A stretch of DNA of 64,000 nucleotides, taken from positions 1,054,001 to 1,118,000 of the forward strand of contig JACGCN010000016.1 in the NCBI GenBank assembly GCA_014905825.1. The letters run 5' to 3'. The notes beneath the pieces are model-generated. The model did not search any database, had not been told where the DNA came from, and saw nothing but the letters and a program-made list of their open reading frames with translations. Numbering within the stretch: position 1 is the first letter of the stretch; each line of letters opens with the position of its first letter. The position numbers were made by a program, and so were the translations under genes. This DNA comes from Lyophyllum atratum. Taxonomy: Eukaryota > Basidiomycota > Agaricomycetes > Agaricales > Lyophyllaceae. This document shows positions 46,332 to 58,000 of the stretch, one piece after another.

Positions 46332-48351
46332 ATGGCAGAGGTTGGAACCTCGTTGAAAATCAGGTTCGGAGACGCCCTGCGAGCTTCGCCAGCCCACCAT
46401 CTATATCGTCGTGAGTCCATATAATTCCCGTCTCGTCCCAGCACTGCTAACGCGTTAATCTAGGCGATGCCTCTTCGTGAGTTCAGCGTTGTGTGCTCAG
46501 ACCCAACCTGAAACTTATGTGTATTTTCCAGCTTTGACCGTGGAGACATATCCTTCATCATTATGGCGGGAGCTATGGTGTTTCTCATGATACCAGGCCT
46601 CGGTGAGCGTGATAATCCCCTCAAGTTGGCAGACGGGCTTACGCTTTTTCTAAAGCCTTCCTTTACTCCGGCCTTGCTCGTCGGAAAAGTGCACGTAAGT
46701 TTTGCTTTGCGGCTGACATGTTGGGCAACTTTAATTGACATGCCCCACCACTCAGTCTCATTAATATGGGCGTGCTTTGCGAGTAATGCCATCGTCATTT
46801 TTCAATGGTATTTCTGGGGCTACTCTCTAGCTTTTTCGCAATCCGCCACCAATGGATATATTGGCAACTTGCAACATTTCGGGCTTATGAACGTCCTCGC
46901 AGATCCTTCACCTGGGTCGCCGCTCATCCCGGAATTGATCTACAGCTTCTTCCAAATGGAATTCGCGTGCGTGACGGCAGCAATCCTAATGGGTGGCATA
47001 GCAGAGCGGGGTCGGGTACTTCCGGCTATGGTGTTCATCTTCTTGTGGGTGACCATAGTGTACTGTCCACTCGCATATTGGGCATGGGGAGTGAATGGGT
47101 GGGCGTTCAAGTGGGGCGTTTTTGATTTCGCAGGCGAGTCTCACAAGGACTCCGATCAGATCAAACGCCGCAAGCTAACCTTTGTGACCTTAGGTGGAGG
47201 TCCCGTCGAGATTGGAAGCGGCGTCGGTGGTCTTGCCTATTCCTGGATCCTCGGACGCCGACAAGAGAAGGAACTGCTCAACTTCCGGCCCCACAATGTG
47301 TCCATGGTAGGACTCGGCAGTAAGTCTCTGGACATCATGAATGATGCAAAATCCGCGTGCTTATAGTGGTTTAGCCTCACTTCTATGGTTCGGATGGATA
47401 GGCTTTAACGGTGGGAGCGCGTTCGGTGCCAACCTTCGCGCTGTAATTGCCATCTGGAACACCATGATCGCGGCTGCCTTCGGCGGAGCTGTATGGTGCT
47501 TGCTGGATTTCCGGATTGAGCGGCGGTGGACCATGGTCGGTTTCTGCTCGGGGACGATCGCTGGACTTGTGGCTGCCACTCCATCTTCTGGGTACCTACA
47601 GCTGTGGTCGTCGGTAGTGGTAGGCGTCTTGGCAGGCAGCATTTGTAACTTTGCCACTAAGGGTAAGCTTCAGTCGAATGTCCGAGGACATGTGATTAAC
47701 ACACACTCCAGTGAAATTTTTGGTCCGGGTCGACGACGCTCTGGATCTCTTCGCCGAACATGCAGTCGGCGGAATAATTGGCTTGCTGCTCAACGCTTTC
47801 TTCGCCTCTGGTACCATCATTGGTCTCGACGATGTTAATACGGGGCTCAAAGGAGGCTGGGTTGATCACAACTGGAAACAGCTTTATATCCAGTTTGCCT
47901 ATATCTGTGCGACTTGCGCCTACACTTTCATAGTCACCGCCTTTCTTGCGAAATGCGTGGATCTTGTACCTGGTCTACATCTAAGAAACACACCAGAGGC
48001 TGAGAAGCGCGGTATGGATGAGATCGAGGTTTGTACCGAAATTTTTGGTCTTCTGTTTTCTTCTGATCGCTTCACCTTGGATAGATTGGGGAGTTCGCCA
48101 GCGACTATATCGAAATTCGGAGGGACTTCACGGATGGGGCCGCGCCCTTCGATTCCACTGAAGGAAAACGAGAATTCTTCCGCCCTCACGTTGCAGCCGG
48201 CGACAGACACGGGCATGCCGAAAATTCCTTCTCAAATCATGCTAACGGCAATCATGACATGAATGAACCATCACATCGTCTTGAGACTCTATCTGAAATG
48301 ACGGAAAAGACGCGGAATGGCACTGTAGCACCACCATCACCATCGACATAA
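46332..48351 (+). CDS. Ammonium transporter, MEP1/3-like (AMT/Mep/Rh family)
   Basis: A plasma-membrane trimeric ammonium channel for nitrogen uptake. The model starts at 46332 (MAEVGTSLKIRFGDALRAS). Splicing through several tiny exons gives RRDASSFDRGDISFIIMAGAM, MIPGLAFLYSGLARRKSAL and LIWACFASNAIVIFQWYFWGYSL. The long exon from 46755 carries ATNGYIGN and ELIYSFFQMEFACVTAAILMGGIAERGR. A later exon has GGPVEIGSGVGGLAYSW, with Glu where the first pore histidine usually lies, and WFGWIGFNGGS. The second pore histidine is kept in FAEHAVGGIIGLL. The C-terminal tail after an intron ending near 48086 is hydrophilic (FASDYIEIRRDFTD..., ending APPSPST). Glu at the first site is the known fungal Mep1/Mep3 variant. 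Confidence 0.92.
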
Positions 48352-48554
48352 TGTTGTTTTACCACACTTGTATATACCTTTCATCATCACAATGCGCATC
48401 TAGATCAATTTACATGGATTTCTATCATAACCCGCCTGTTGGGAAGCAGTCAATTCGTAGTGGCTATCTATCTATATACACGTCCAGTCAGATGGTAAGT
48501 AGGGCATTAAAGGGTATACGGTCTCTTGAATATTGACAATCATACGAGTCGAAA

Positions 48555-50507
48555 TCAACAATCCCACCCAATCACAAATTCCGTGTCATTGGGTGCAGCC
48601 TGATGTCCGGGCAAATCCGTGGCTGATAAACGAGGGCCACAGATGCTGGAACCAAATTCCTCGTTCAGCAGGAGATCGACAACGTTGCGAGATGCAATCG
48701 TTTCAGTTTCCATCGTTGATATAAACCTGATAGAAAGATACAATTGATCAGGCCAGCACAAATTGTCAAACGGAACGGGGCTTACGGCTCAAAAGCATTT
48801 ACGTAGTAGAGGGCACGACCCAATTTGACAGGAGGGAACGTCGTGGTAGGAGTAAGTTTGGGGTAAGCGTCCCACTGAAAGTAGGGTTAGGGCTGACGGG
48901 AGCGGAATGCAAAGGGAAGAACACCAGCCTCTTTCCTATGGATCCAGCCAACCTGGCCGAGGAACATCTTGTTCAACCATTCATCACTGAGCCTTTCCTT
49001 CGAGAAGATTTTGACAGCCCACTCCCCATCCTTAACCAATCCATGGTATGAAAGAGAGTTGAATTCGGGTTCTTTCCGGCCAGTCCTTACGCCCTCATAT
49101 GTCGTTAGCACTGCGTTAGGCAGAGCGGAACCCGCTGGTAGGCCAAAGTAAGCCGGGTCTGGTGTGGGCGACGTCGTGGTGAGAAGCGTAACGTGAAGGT
49201 GAACATAGGGTTGTTCAGGGATCGCAGAAGCGATAGAAGGAGGCAGGGCAATACCCGAGGAATGGAATGGGGTGGCTAATACGACAGCCTTGTAGTTGAC
49301 AGTGCCCTGCGTGCTCTTGATCGCCCATTGGTGAGCTGGGGATGATATCTCTGAGATGCTAGTAACCTATAGATCATCGGGTCCCATTATTTCTGCACCA
49401 CAGGGCAAAAGATTTAGCACTTACTTCGGTCTTGAGGTGAACATTAGCACCTGACCGCTCTAGGAATTGTTCGAAGATTTGGAAATTTCCTCCTTCTATT
49501 CCACGAGCATTAGTCGCGGCCATTGAGGCTGCTCCACCGATAGCATGAATATCATCAATATTCTGTAAAACACGAAACGCTGTGAGACACCATGCGTGAT
49601 TTTGATTGAAGGAGCATTTACACACCTGTCCATAGTTTACACGCGTTGCGGCTTCGATAACCTCGAATGAGAATTTCTTGGCTACACCGGCTTTCGCAAA
49701 ATAACCAGCCGTTGTGTTCTGTACCATCTCCAAGAAATCCAACGAGGTAAGAAGATCGGTTATGTCGTCCCATTTCCGTGCATCAGACGCGTAAAAGGTG
49801 AGGAACTTCTTAAGAACCGCCCCAACACTGTTTAGAATCAAAGCAGCGTTATTTGTAGCTTCCTAAATCGTGGTGGAAGTCCCCACATTTGCTCAGTGCG
49901 TCTAGGAGCAAGAACGCCAAACCGTAATATTGCTTTGATTGTGTCCCACCACCCATCACCAAACTAAAAAGGAGTCAATAAGAGGAGCTTATCAGGCGGT
50001 GACAACATCCATACCGAAAACAGGAGCTCTTCCCCATCCCAAATGCCTGTCTGACCGCCCATGTCGAACTCGCGACGTGTAAGATTGAACTCATCCGATG
50101 CTCTCCAAAGGTTCTTATTCGCTGACACAAATATAGACGCGCCAAGTTCAAGGGGCCGTAGACTTGTGTTGGAATACGGGTATACAATGGTACTTCCTGC
50201 ACATGAGCCAAGCTATAAATCTACCCCAAGATAGAGCATAGAATGACGCACGACCACCGATATATGTCTCCCTTTCGTATACGTCAACCTCAACATCCAG
50301 ACCGAATCGTTCCTTGGCTTTGGATATCCAGAATGCCGCTGAGCTGCCACCAGCTCCAGCACCTATAATTGCAATTCGGGGCACCTTTGCAAGAGTGGGT
50401 TGCTCAGCTTTTTCCAGGGTCACATTTTTGGTAAAGAATGGAACTCTGAAGGGTAACTGGAAGGCAAAACTGGCTGGAAGGAGGAGGATGAGTGCATGGC
50501 ACCGCAT
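48555..50507 (-). CDS. Prenylcysteine oxidase/lyase family flavoprotein
   Basis: An FAD enzyme that oxidises prenylcysteine released when isoprenylated proteins are degraded, acting in lysosome or vacuole. The start at 50507 gives a signal peptide (MRCHALILLLPASFAFQ). It is followed by VPRIAIIGAGAGGSSAAFWI, a GxGxxG FAD-binding motif. Subsequent exons give VYERETYIGGRA, ATRVNYGQ-NIDDIHAIGGAASMAATNARGIEGGNFQIFEQFL (the family core) and VVLATPFHSSGIALP. The C-terminus contains FEPFVSTMETETIASRNVVDLLL and ends EFVIGWDC. At least seven introns. The upstream in-frame Met around 50699 would bury the signal sequence, so 50507 is preferred. The family match is clear; some exon edges in the middle (about 49860-50050) are approximate. 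Confidence 0.85.
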
Positions 50508-50841
50508 GTTGAGGATGAAATGACCTATTCGACTAGCGGTTGCCGTCGCCGTCAACAGAACACCTTGCTTCACAGGTGACATGCATTCTGATCCCCTCGA
50601 CTCCGAGGGCGTCCCTGTACGCACATGTGTAGATACTAAGATAGATGCGGTAAAACTTGTCTTCACCCATACCAACAGCCGTTCGGTAACACAATACACG
50701 CAGGTGGGGTGGGAGCCGTGAAAGCATCACATTGACATACAACACATCACCTCATACTTTCTATGTACAGTATACGACTGGTGCACTAGAGAACGCTATG
50801 AAGAAGAAATTGACGGTTGAATGGAGGTTCTCACAAATGCG
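50508..50841. other. Promoter of the PCYOX-like gene; left edge of the mobile region
   Basis: Between a host gene start and the first putative Helitron-linked gene. A Helitron 5' end (TC after A) should lie here if the four reverse genes are cargo. I could not pick one by eye. Confidence 0.35.
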
Positions 50842-52129
50842 CTATGCTCCCTTGCTCTTCTTTGAAGGGCCGCTGTCCAATTCGTCGTCTGCCGCCCTTC
50901 CTTTGACCTTGGTACTCCGTCGACTGCGAGGAGTGTCAGCGCTATCTTGCTCGTCGTCGCTGAGGGGCGATCCTGGCGCATTGGCTGACGGCTGGGGCAC
51001 AGCATTGGATGCGCTGGCGATGGCTGAAAACGAAGAAGCACGACGTAAACGATCAAGTTCTGAGGCATCGTTGATGGGGCGGAGGCGTGGTGCACACATA
51101 CCTGAAGATGGTGTTGCTGTGGAAGCAGCAGAAGCAGCAGAAGTAGATGGGCCTTTGGACGTAGACCATGAATCAGTATTAAAACATTGGAGAAGGTGGT
51201 GCACATTACCTGCAACAATTTGGCGAGGCAAAGGGCGATAAGGACCCTTGCGATTGTTGCGGTAAGGACTTGGGACCTTAGGCAGTGCGGGGCGAAGGAT
51301 GATGACTTGTTCCAGAATGCCAGAGAACGTGTTGAATTTGACTTCGCCTCCTGCAATATAATGATGCTTCATGCGGAAGTAGCATTCGACAAGGGCACCT
51401 CTTAAGCACCCGGTTACGCGTTCTGGGTTGACAAAGTCGTTGTTTTGGTCATAGACATTGAGCGGCTGAATTTGGTGGGTGTTTTTGACGACATCGAATG
51501 TAGCCTGGTGCTGTGTCGGAACTGACCAATTCATGGTGTCGTCGTCCAAGGGAGCTGAGTAGGGCAGTTCAGCTTTGGTTGTACACTGCATTTCAGAGGT
51601 ACTCACCTCCGTCCGCAACAGGAATTTTCTGTGCACGCCGAAAAGGTGAGCAACAGGTCGAGATAGAACGAGAACAAAGACGCACTCTAGCCTCCATAAG
51701 CGGTGATGATAAGCGGAGTGTGTTTTGGGATCCTTCTGTGAGTCGAAGGTACCTTCGGTCGTCACCAGTGGCAATTGTGTCCTCTATCACCCCGATGGCA
51801 TTCCACGCCCGGGAAAAGTCTGGGGCAAAGTCGACATCAGACGGTTCAACGAGAGTGAGTTGGAACTTGGCTGTAGCGAGGGTGTTGTAATCCGGGTTAT
51901 AGTTTCCGACAGTGCTGGTGTACAGTTTGTGTTCAGATACTTCACCCACGACGATACAAACTGCTTCGGAGACGGGGTCCCCAACCTTTGTTGGATCCAG
52001 CTGGCGTTCAACCAATACATTTGCAGTACCTTCACGCTTCCATGACACGGAAGAGATGAACGTCGCAGCAGCAGCATAGTTTTGCAGTCGAAGCAGTTGA
52101 TCGCGTGCAGTTCGGCCGTTGTATGGCAT
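50842..52129 (-). CDS. Putative Helitron-linked protein with OB-fold-like C-terminal half
   Basis: Start MPYNGRTARDQLLRLQNY at 52129 (an upstream Met at 52177 is possible). The frame runs through VLVERQLDPTKVGDPVSEAV and LATAKFQLTLVEPSDVDFAPDF to KIPVADG. A clean GT-AG intron then joins PLDDDTMNWSVPTQHQATF. Next is NPERVTGCLRGALVECYFRMKHHYI and NTFSGILEQVIILRPALP, beta-rich and reminiscent of an oligonucleotide-binding fold. The last part is Ser/Ala-rich and ends with basic and acidic clusters (SDDEQDSADTPRSRRSTKVKGRAADDELDSGPSKKSKGA), compatible with nuclear localisation. I know of no named family. Plant Helitrons often carry RPA-like ssDNA-binding genes; an analogous job here is speculation. 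About 400 residues. Confidence 0.6.
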
Positions 52130-52337
52130 GTCGCAAGGCAAGTGTGGCGTTGTGCTGGGAAGGCAGGAGTGGGTCACCGTCGTCGTCTTGGTGCTTCATA
52201 TTTATAACCCCCATTCACGAACAACCACGCAGAAAAATTCATGGCTCCAATACGAGTAAGAAAATAATTTTCAACACCATTTTTTCAGCGGAGTCTACCT
52301 ATTATGCACAGCATAATACATACAAACACGCCGATCA

Positions 52338-52661
52338 CTATTGACGATTGGGGTGCGCCACATCCGTCCTTGTCGCATGTTGGAGAGTGGTTGAAGTGAT
52401 GGGTAGTATGGGAGGCACAACCAATGGGGCCAAGTTCAGCCATATTATAGGGTGAGCATCATGATGAAGCGCCCCACGATGTTGCTGCTCAAGGACTTGC
52501 TCGAGGACTACAATCGACACTGCCATGTTCCGTGCTGCAATACAATGTTATGACGGATTGGTAATGTGAGCGATGATCTGGTACGCACCATCGACAACAG
52601 CAGTGAGCAGAAGTGGCATACCATGATACAGCGCCATCGTAGAATTAGGGTGCACAGGCAT
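52338..52661 (-). CDS. Small hypothetical protein, two exons
   Basis: Found by splicing on the reverse strand. MPVHPNSTMALYHGMPLLLTAVVD (start 52661) joins through a GTGCGT...GCAG intron to ARNMAVSIVVLEQVLEQQHRGALHH. It ends at 52338 after ITSTTLQHATRTDVAHPNRQ. About 89 residues with a His-rich middle (HHDAHPII). No family is recognised. It sits between two other reverse-strand genes of the same block, all with similar short introns. Confidence 0.4.
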
Positions 52662-52788
52662 AGTTTCCGCCGTTGGACATCGTTGTCGTATTAATAGTGA
52701 CGATATATTTCATATGGTCGTAAATTTATTTTACACATTCAGTAAATTTTCTGTTGGATGACGCAGAGCTGATGTAACAATTACAGAT

Positions 52789-53880
52789 CTAAAGGAAAAA
52801 AGGTTCGTCGGCTTCACAGCTGTTGTACGTACAGTCTTCGTTAGTGCAGACCGAGCCTATCTTCCACTTGTAATGCGTCTTTGTCAATGCGTCATCTGAG
52901 TCCTGCATGTTACCCGCAACATCGTCTACGTTGAACAAACCTCCCCAAGCAACCTGCCCAACATTGGGTAGACCAAAGGTATGCCTCCATACTGCTGGGC
53001 ATGCTTCGGCGCAAGGCAGTCTTGCATACCGAGTGCCCATATGGAAGCGGATCAAACGCTGGGTCATGATTTTGACAGTGGCCAGACTGGGCACTGTGTA
53101 GGTTGAGCCTACAGACCGGCATGCCGAGGATAACGATGGATAAAAGCAGTATATGCGAGATGAGGTGATGAGGTTCATCTGAGATGTGACGCTTGAAGCC
53201 AATAGCAATGGAAGAATTGAACTGTTGAGACTCTCAGTCACAGTGATTGTACGGTGCTGCAATGACATAGTCGTCAGATGAATACCGCTTTGTAGTAGTA
53301 GAAGACATACCTCCTTATTTTGAAATCTCAAGACCCGGCGACACCTAGTTTCCAGCCCGTCATAACAGGCAATCACTTCCAGCGATGTGAAGCCTATGAG
53401 ACGCATCACATCGACCCATTCCGGAGTTGTACCACGAGGTGTGAGAACATTGATATCGTGTGGCTGGTCATTATCTGACAGGATGATGTCAGTGGTAATT
53501 ATAGACCACGGCACCGACCCTGCGATCCCAGAATGAGTGGCCTTCAACGTGGCCAGGAATGCCTCCAGCTGCGGCAGCGTTATGTAACATGAAAGAACTT
53601 CAAGCATGCGGCTTCGCATAATTTGCCTAGCCCTGTCGCGTCCATTACGACCCGTATGACTCATCGCCACTAAGGATGTCCAAGGCAGTTGTCGCAGCAC
53701 CAGGTGCACACATTCTGACATGGAATAGAAGTGCTGGGATGCGAGTGTAGCAGGGGAGCCGATGAGGGAACCGGTAGAGCCGCAAATTAGTGGAGTGAAC
53801 ATTGGGTGAGCATTGGGGTAGGAAGTGGGGGTGTTGAATCGAAGACGTTGAGCATGTGTTTGATGCGCAGAACTGACCAT
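52789..53880 (-). CDS. F-box-like hypothetical protein
   Basis: Start at 53880 (MVSSAHQTHAQRLRFNTPTS). Residues 50-100 hold SMSECVHLVLRQLPWTSLVAMSHTGRNGRDRARQI, a pattern like the degenerate F-box start (leader, Leu-Pro, then Leu...Ser). The following SIITTDIILSD and the body resemble the expanded F-box-like or nucleotidyltransferase-like hypothetical proteins of mushrooms. One intron of about 50 bases (near 53260-53310) joins RFQNKE to HRTITVTESLN. The C-terminus is Cys-rich (CTNEDCTYNSCEADEPFFL). Function is unknown. It could be a captured host gene carried by the Helitron. Confidence 0.55.
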   Translation of the reverse strand: MVSSAHQTHAQRLRFNTPTSYPNAHPMFTPLICGSTGSLIGSPATLASQHFYSMSECVHLVLRQLPWTSLVAMSHTGRNGRDRARQIMRSRMLEVLSCYITLPQLEAFLATLKATHSGIAGSVPWSIITTDIILSDNDQPHDINVLTPRGTTPEWVDVMRLIGFTSLEVIACYDGLETRCRRVLRFQNKEVCLLLLQSGIHLTTMSLQHRTITVTESLNSSILPLLLASSVTSQMNLITSSRIYCFYPSLSSACRSVGSTYTVPSLATVKIMTQRLIRFHMGTRYARLPCAEACPAVWRHTFGLPNVGQVAWGGLFNVDDVAGNMQDSDDALTKTHYKWKIGSVCTNEDCTYNSCEADEPFFL

Positions 53881-54083
53881 GGTGGGACGGGGTTGTTGGT
53901 GGTATGCGGCTGGTAAGGCCGTTCGCGAGAGCGGGTGGTAGGTTGAACAGATATAAATAAGTGTTACAAAAACGAAAATTGCAACAAAGGAAAAGAAAAT
54001 TGTTTTAACGAACGACGCCGTCCCTGATGGCTCTGCACAGCGGACAAATGAGCTATGAAAAAAACACTTGAAGAGAAAATAAT

Positions 54084-54740
54084 TTACCCAATGACTACGT
54101 TTTCGATCATGCCCAAGTCAGATGCGTTTACCTTGGCAGTGAAGCCCTGGTGATCGTGCTTAAGCACAAGGATGTTTCCATACCAGATCTTGTCGTGCAG
54201 GCGGTGGAAGACAAAGGTATTGATTTGACCCACACGTAGGCGCTGCATAGAGACATATCAGCTCAAGCTGAAAGAAGCTTTGAACAAAAACTTGCCTGAG
54301 GGGAAAAGAACAATGTGAAACCACCACCCATGTCCAGCGACGGCTGAGAGGGTATGTAATTCACATATGCGCTAGTCTGTGCAAAATCCACAAAATGTTC
54401 ATCCACCAACGACGCAGTTTGGACCCAATATTCAATAGCAAGATGGTGTACATTTTTGTGCGCTGTGTAGCCAATGTCAGCTGGAACAGATACACACTTC
54501 AATGCACCAATCTTGCAATCGGCGTCTACCAATATCGCCGAGTAGAAGGTCGAGTATGACTATTCATAAGTCAATGTATGGTCCATGGGTGATAAGCATT
54601 GAACGACTTACGGGTCGGTGGGAGAACATCACATCCTGTATTGCTGTGATGTCTGAGGGCCCAAACACTGGGCTTTCATAAAACATGCCTTCGTACATCT
54701 CGGCCATATCTCCTTCATCTGAAGACATGCTCCGAGTCAT
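54084..54740 (-). CDS. Small hypothetical protein, three exons, one GC-AG intron
   Basis: Start at 54740. MTRSMSSDEGDMAEMYEGMFYESPVFGPSDITAIQDVMFSHRP joins by a GTAAGT intron to SYSTFYSAILVDADCKIGALKCVSVPADIG and a middle part. After FFSPQ a donor reading GCAAGT starts an intron that ends at about 54243. The last exon is RLRVGQINTFVFHRLHDKIWYGNILVLKHDHQG...ENVVIG. The total is about 183 residues, with no known domain. The third exon has a short basic-hydrophobic beta pattern. It reads away from RepHel, with 272 bases between the two start codons, which may share a bidirectional promoter. Confidence 0.55.
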
Positions 54741-55012
54741 GGTGAGGAATAGGATGAGATCCTAGACGACGGAACTCTGCATTTTAAAGGGAGTTTGTCA
54801 TGTTAATGCGGTGCCCCAAAATTCCAATTTGAAATGAAAATATGGCTTACACCCAAAACGGTCGCAACACAATTTGTATTTGCCCACCAACATCGAACAC
54901 CGTCACAGTATCCAATCAGTGAAAGGTGCGCTTCAAGTCAGTCGGTCTTGGGAAAATTGGTGGCTGAGGAGGCAAAGCATATTGCAGCCGCCATATAGCT
55001 TGATTTACGACT

Positions 55013-58000
55013 ATGTCAAGTGGTCCACTCGAAGTCGACTATTGTCAATTTACACATAAGCATCTTAAGGCTGCTTGTCGAGCTGCGAACATAACACTAA
55101 CCTCAGCCCAACACCGGAAACGGGAAGATCTAGTCCAGTTTCTTCGACAGATCTCCCCAGCAAAGGCAGAAGAAGTACAGGCCATCCTGCAGCGCAGCAA
55201 TAAGCGTAAATATTCACGCATTGCGTCTGCCTCGCCAGAACGACGTGAAGCACGGCCCCGGCTAGAGATCCCACTAGAGAGCAACCGCTTCCTGCGCGCA
55301 CCAAGTGAAGAGGTTATCAAACAACGGACGGCCGCTTTCATTGACCGTACAAGCACTAATGCCATGCGTTTGTCAGTATGTGCTGTCTGTGCACGGGAAC
55401 TGCCTCACCTGGAAACCAGGCCTATTAGAGCCGATGACATCCCTCATTCTTCCCTACTCCGTCCAACTGTGCGACACGCTGCTCAAAAACTCCATGGGGA
55501 TCTCCTGCTCTATTGCCCTGCAATTGACGCAGAAGGTAACACTAGGATATGTGTGGAGTGCGAGAAGAAGTTGGCCAAGGACGCTCTTCCCGCATACGCT
55601 CTTGCCAACAACATGTGGATAGGAGAAATACCCCATGAACTCAAAGTTCTTACCCTCCCAGAGCGTATTCTTATTGCAAAATACTTTCCAGTTGCATATA
55701 TCGTCAAGTTATTCCCAAAGGCACGGGGTGCTCAGTTTTGGGACCGGCGATCGCTGAATAGTGGGCTCAAAGGCAATGTCTCAACCTATCGTCTTGATCC
55801 GTCGCAGATCAGAGACATGATTAAGGGTAACATAATGCCACCCCCTGCACAGATACTGGCCGCGACAATTGGCGTCACCTTTGTTGGGCCCAAGATGCTT
55901 CCAGAACGCATGTTGCCTGATATGTTCCTTGTTCGGCGGCACCGCGTGGCAAGTGCACTTCGTTTTCTCAAGCGCAACAACCCTATCTTCCAGGACATCA
56001 CCATTTGTCCTGACAGGCTGGCGGAACTTCCAATAAATGGCGTTCCAGAACAGATTCTTGCGACTTCAAGATACTCCTCGGATACAATGGCTCTTGACAG
56101 GGAACAGGAGGGATATGTGCCAGCTGATGAAGATGAGGTCGACATGAATGGTACAGTGCTCATCAATGAAATCGTAAATGCTCAACTAATAATGTCATTG
56201 CATCCACAGACCCGGATGTCCATGCAGATTTGGTGTACGGTGCACCTGGTGTTATAGACGTTGAAGGACCGGACGCTGGGTACGAAGACATCGAAACCGG
56301 TAAGATTATCTTTTTGACACGCATATGTTGCTGAGTGATTGCTTCAGAGCCAAGCGTGATACCTCTGCAGGCCCTTGGGGTAGTGGATGTAGCTGGAGAC
56401 GATGTACCGGACCACGATATCCTTGCTCATGCGTTAAGCAATTCGTCTACGGAACACCCGGACAAGGAAACTTTTTATGTGAGAAGGGGGAGTGCCTTTG
56501 TCAATGAATATGCTCGCATGGACCAGGACACAAAACAGCGCTTTGATGGCGGACCAAGCAATGCAAATCACCTTTCAGGGTCCTTTCCTGTGTTGTTCCC
56601 CTATGGCATGGGGGGATTCGAAGTGGGACGACCAGTGGATGTTCCATATGAATCACATGCACGCTGGGCTCTGCAGTACGCGGACAAGCGTTTCCGCCTT
56701 GACCTACATTTTGTGTTCCAAGTGTTTGGAGTAATACAAAAGCGCCGCATCTGCCGCTCTGCCTGCCTGCAGATACAGCGTGCTTCTTTTTTGCGTCATG
56801 AGCGCTCTATTCGTTCTCTCAAGCCTGCAGATTTGTTGAAGGCCAGCAAGGAGGAGACACGAGGGGTTCCTTTCTCCGACCCTGCGGTGCAAGCCCTCCG
56901 ATCTCAACTCACTGCGGTCCGTGTCCGCGTACCCGGTACCGACGAATCACGAGCAGCCATACGGGGAGACATATGGGGCACAACACTCATGTTCAATCCG
57001 CCAAGTATCTGGGCCACGATCAACCTGTCAGACACACAGGACCCTATAGCACAGGTTTTGACGGGCGTGGACATTGACCTTGACAACTTCAATCCAATGT
57101 CGGGGCCTGTGTCCAGCGAGCGGGGTATCAACATTGCGTCAGATCCCTATGCTGCTAGCAACTACTTTCACATCGTCATCAAAATAATTTTGGAAGAGAT
57201 ATTTGGGATTTCCGCACCCAAGGGAGGCCATATCAAAAGGCAAGAAGGCATTCTCGGGTTGGTGAAGAGCTACATTGGTACTGTGGAGGCGCAGGGGCGG
57301 GGCACCCTTCATCTGCACATCATCCTTTGGCTTGAAGACGCGCCAACATCAGCGGAGATGAGGGAGGCACTAAAGTCGACGGCTTTCCAGGAGAAGATTC
57401 GAGAGTTCATTAAAGTCAACATACGTGCAGATCTGGATGGTGCAGACACCGCTACGATTGCAGCCATGCCAAGGACGAAAGAGGTTGCTTATTCACGGCC
57501 AATTGATCCCAGGACAGGCGACTTTAAACGGAAAATGCGGGAAAGAGAGAAAGTTCTTGCACGGGCTGTGCAACTTCACCAATGCTCTCTTCGGACTTGC
57601 CAGAAAGTTATGGGCCATCGACTGGTGTGTAAACGAAGAGCACCTTTCCCTCTGTCAACCTCGGACTGGGTTACGGTGGAAGGAGAGTGTGGCCCTCGAC
57701 GGATATGTGGATATTTGAACAATTGGAATCCGACACTCCTCAATGTTCTAAGGTCTAATCATGACATGAAGCTCATCACCAACGGATACGAAACAAAATC
57801 AATCACCTGGTACATAACGAATTATGCGACGAAGAAGCAACAGAAGTCTTCCAATACATCTGCACTAATTGCACAGCGTCTTGCACATCACAAGCAACAG
57901 GAACGGAAGGCCGTCGCAGATTTTGTTGCCACAAACAAGCGGCTCATCCAGCGTTGCGCAAATACACTCAGCCGAGATCAAGAGTTTAGCGCGCCAGAGG

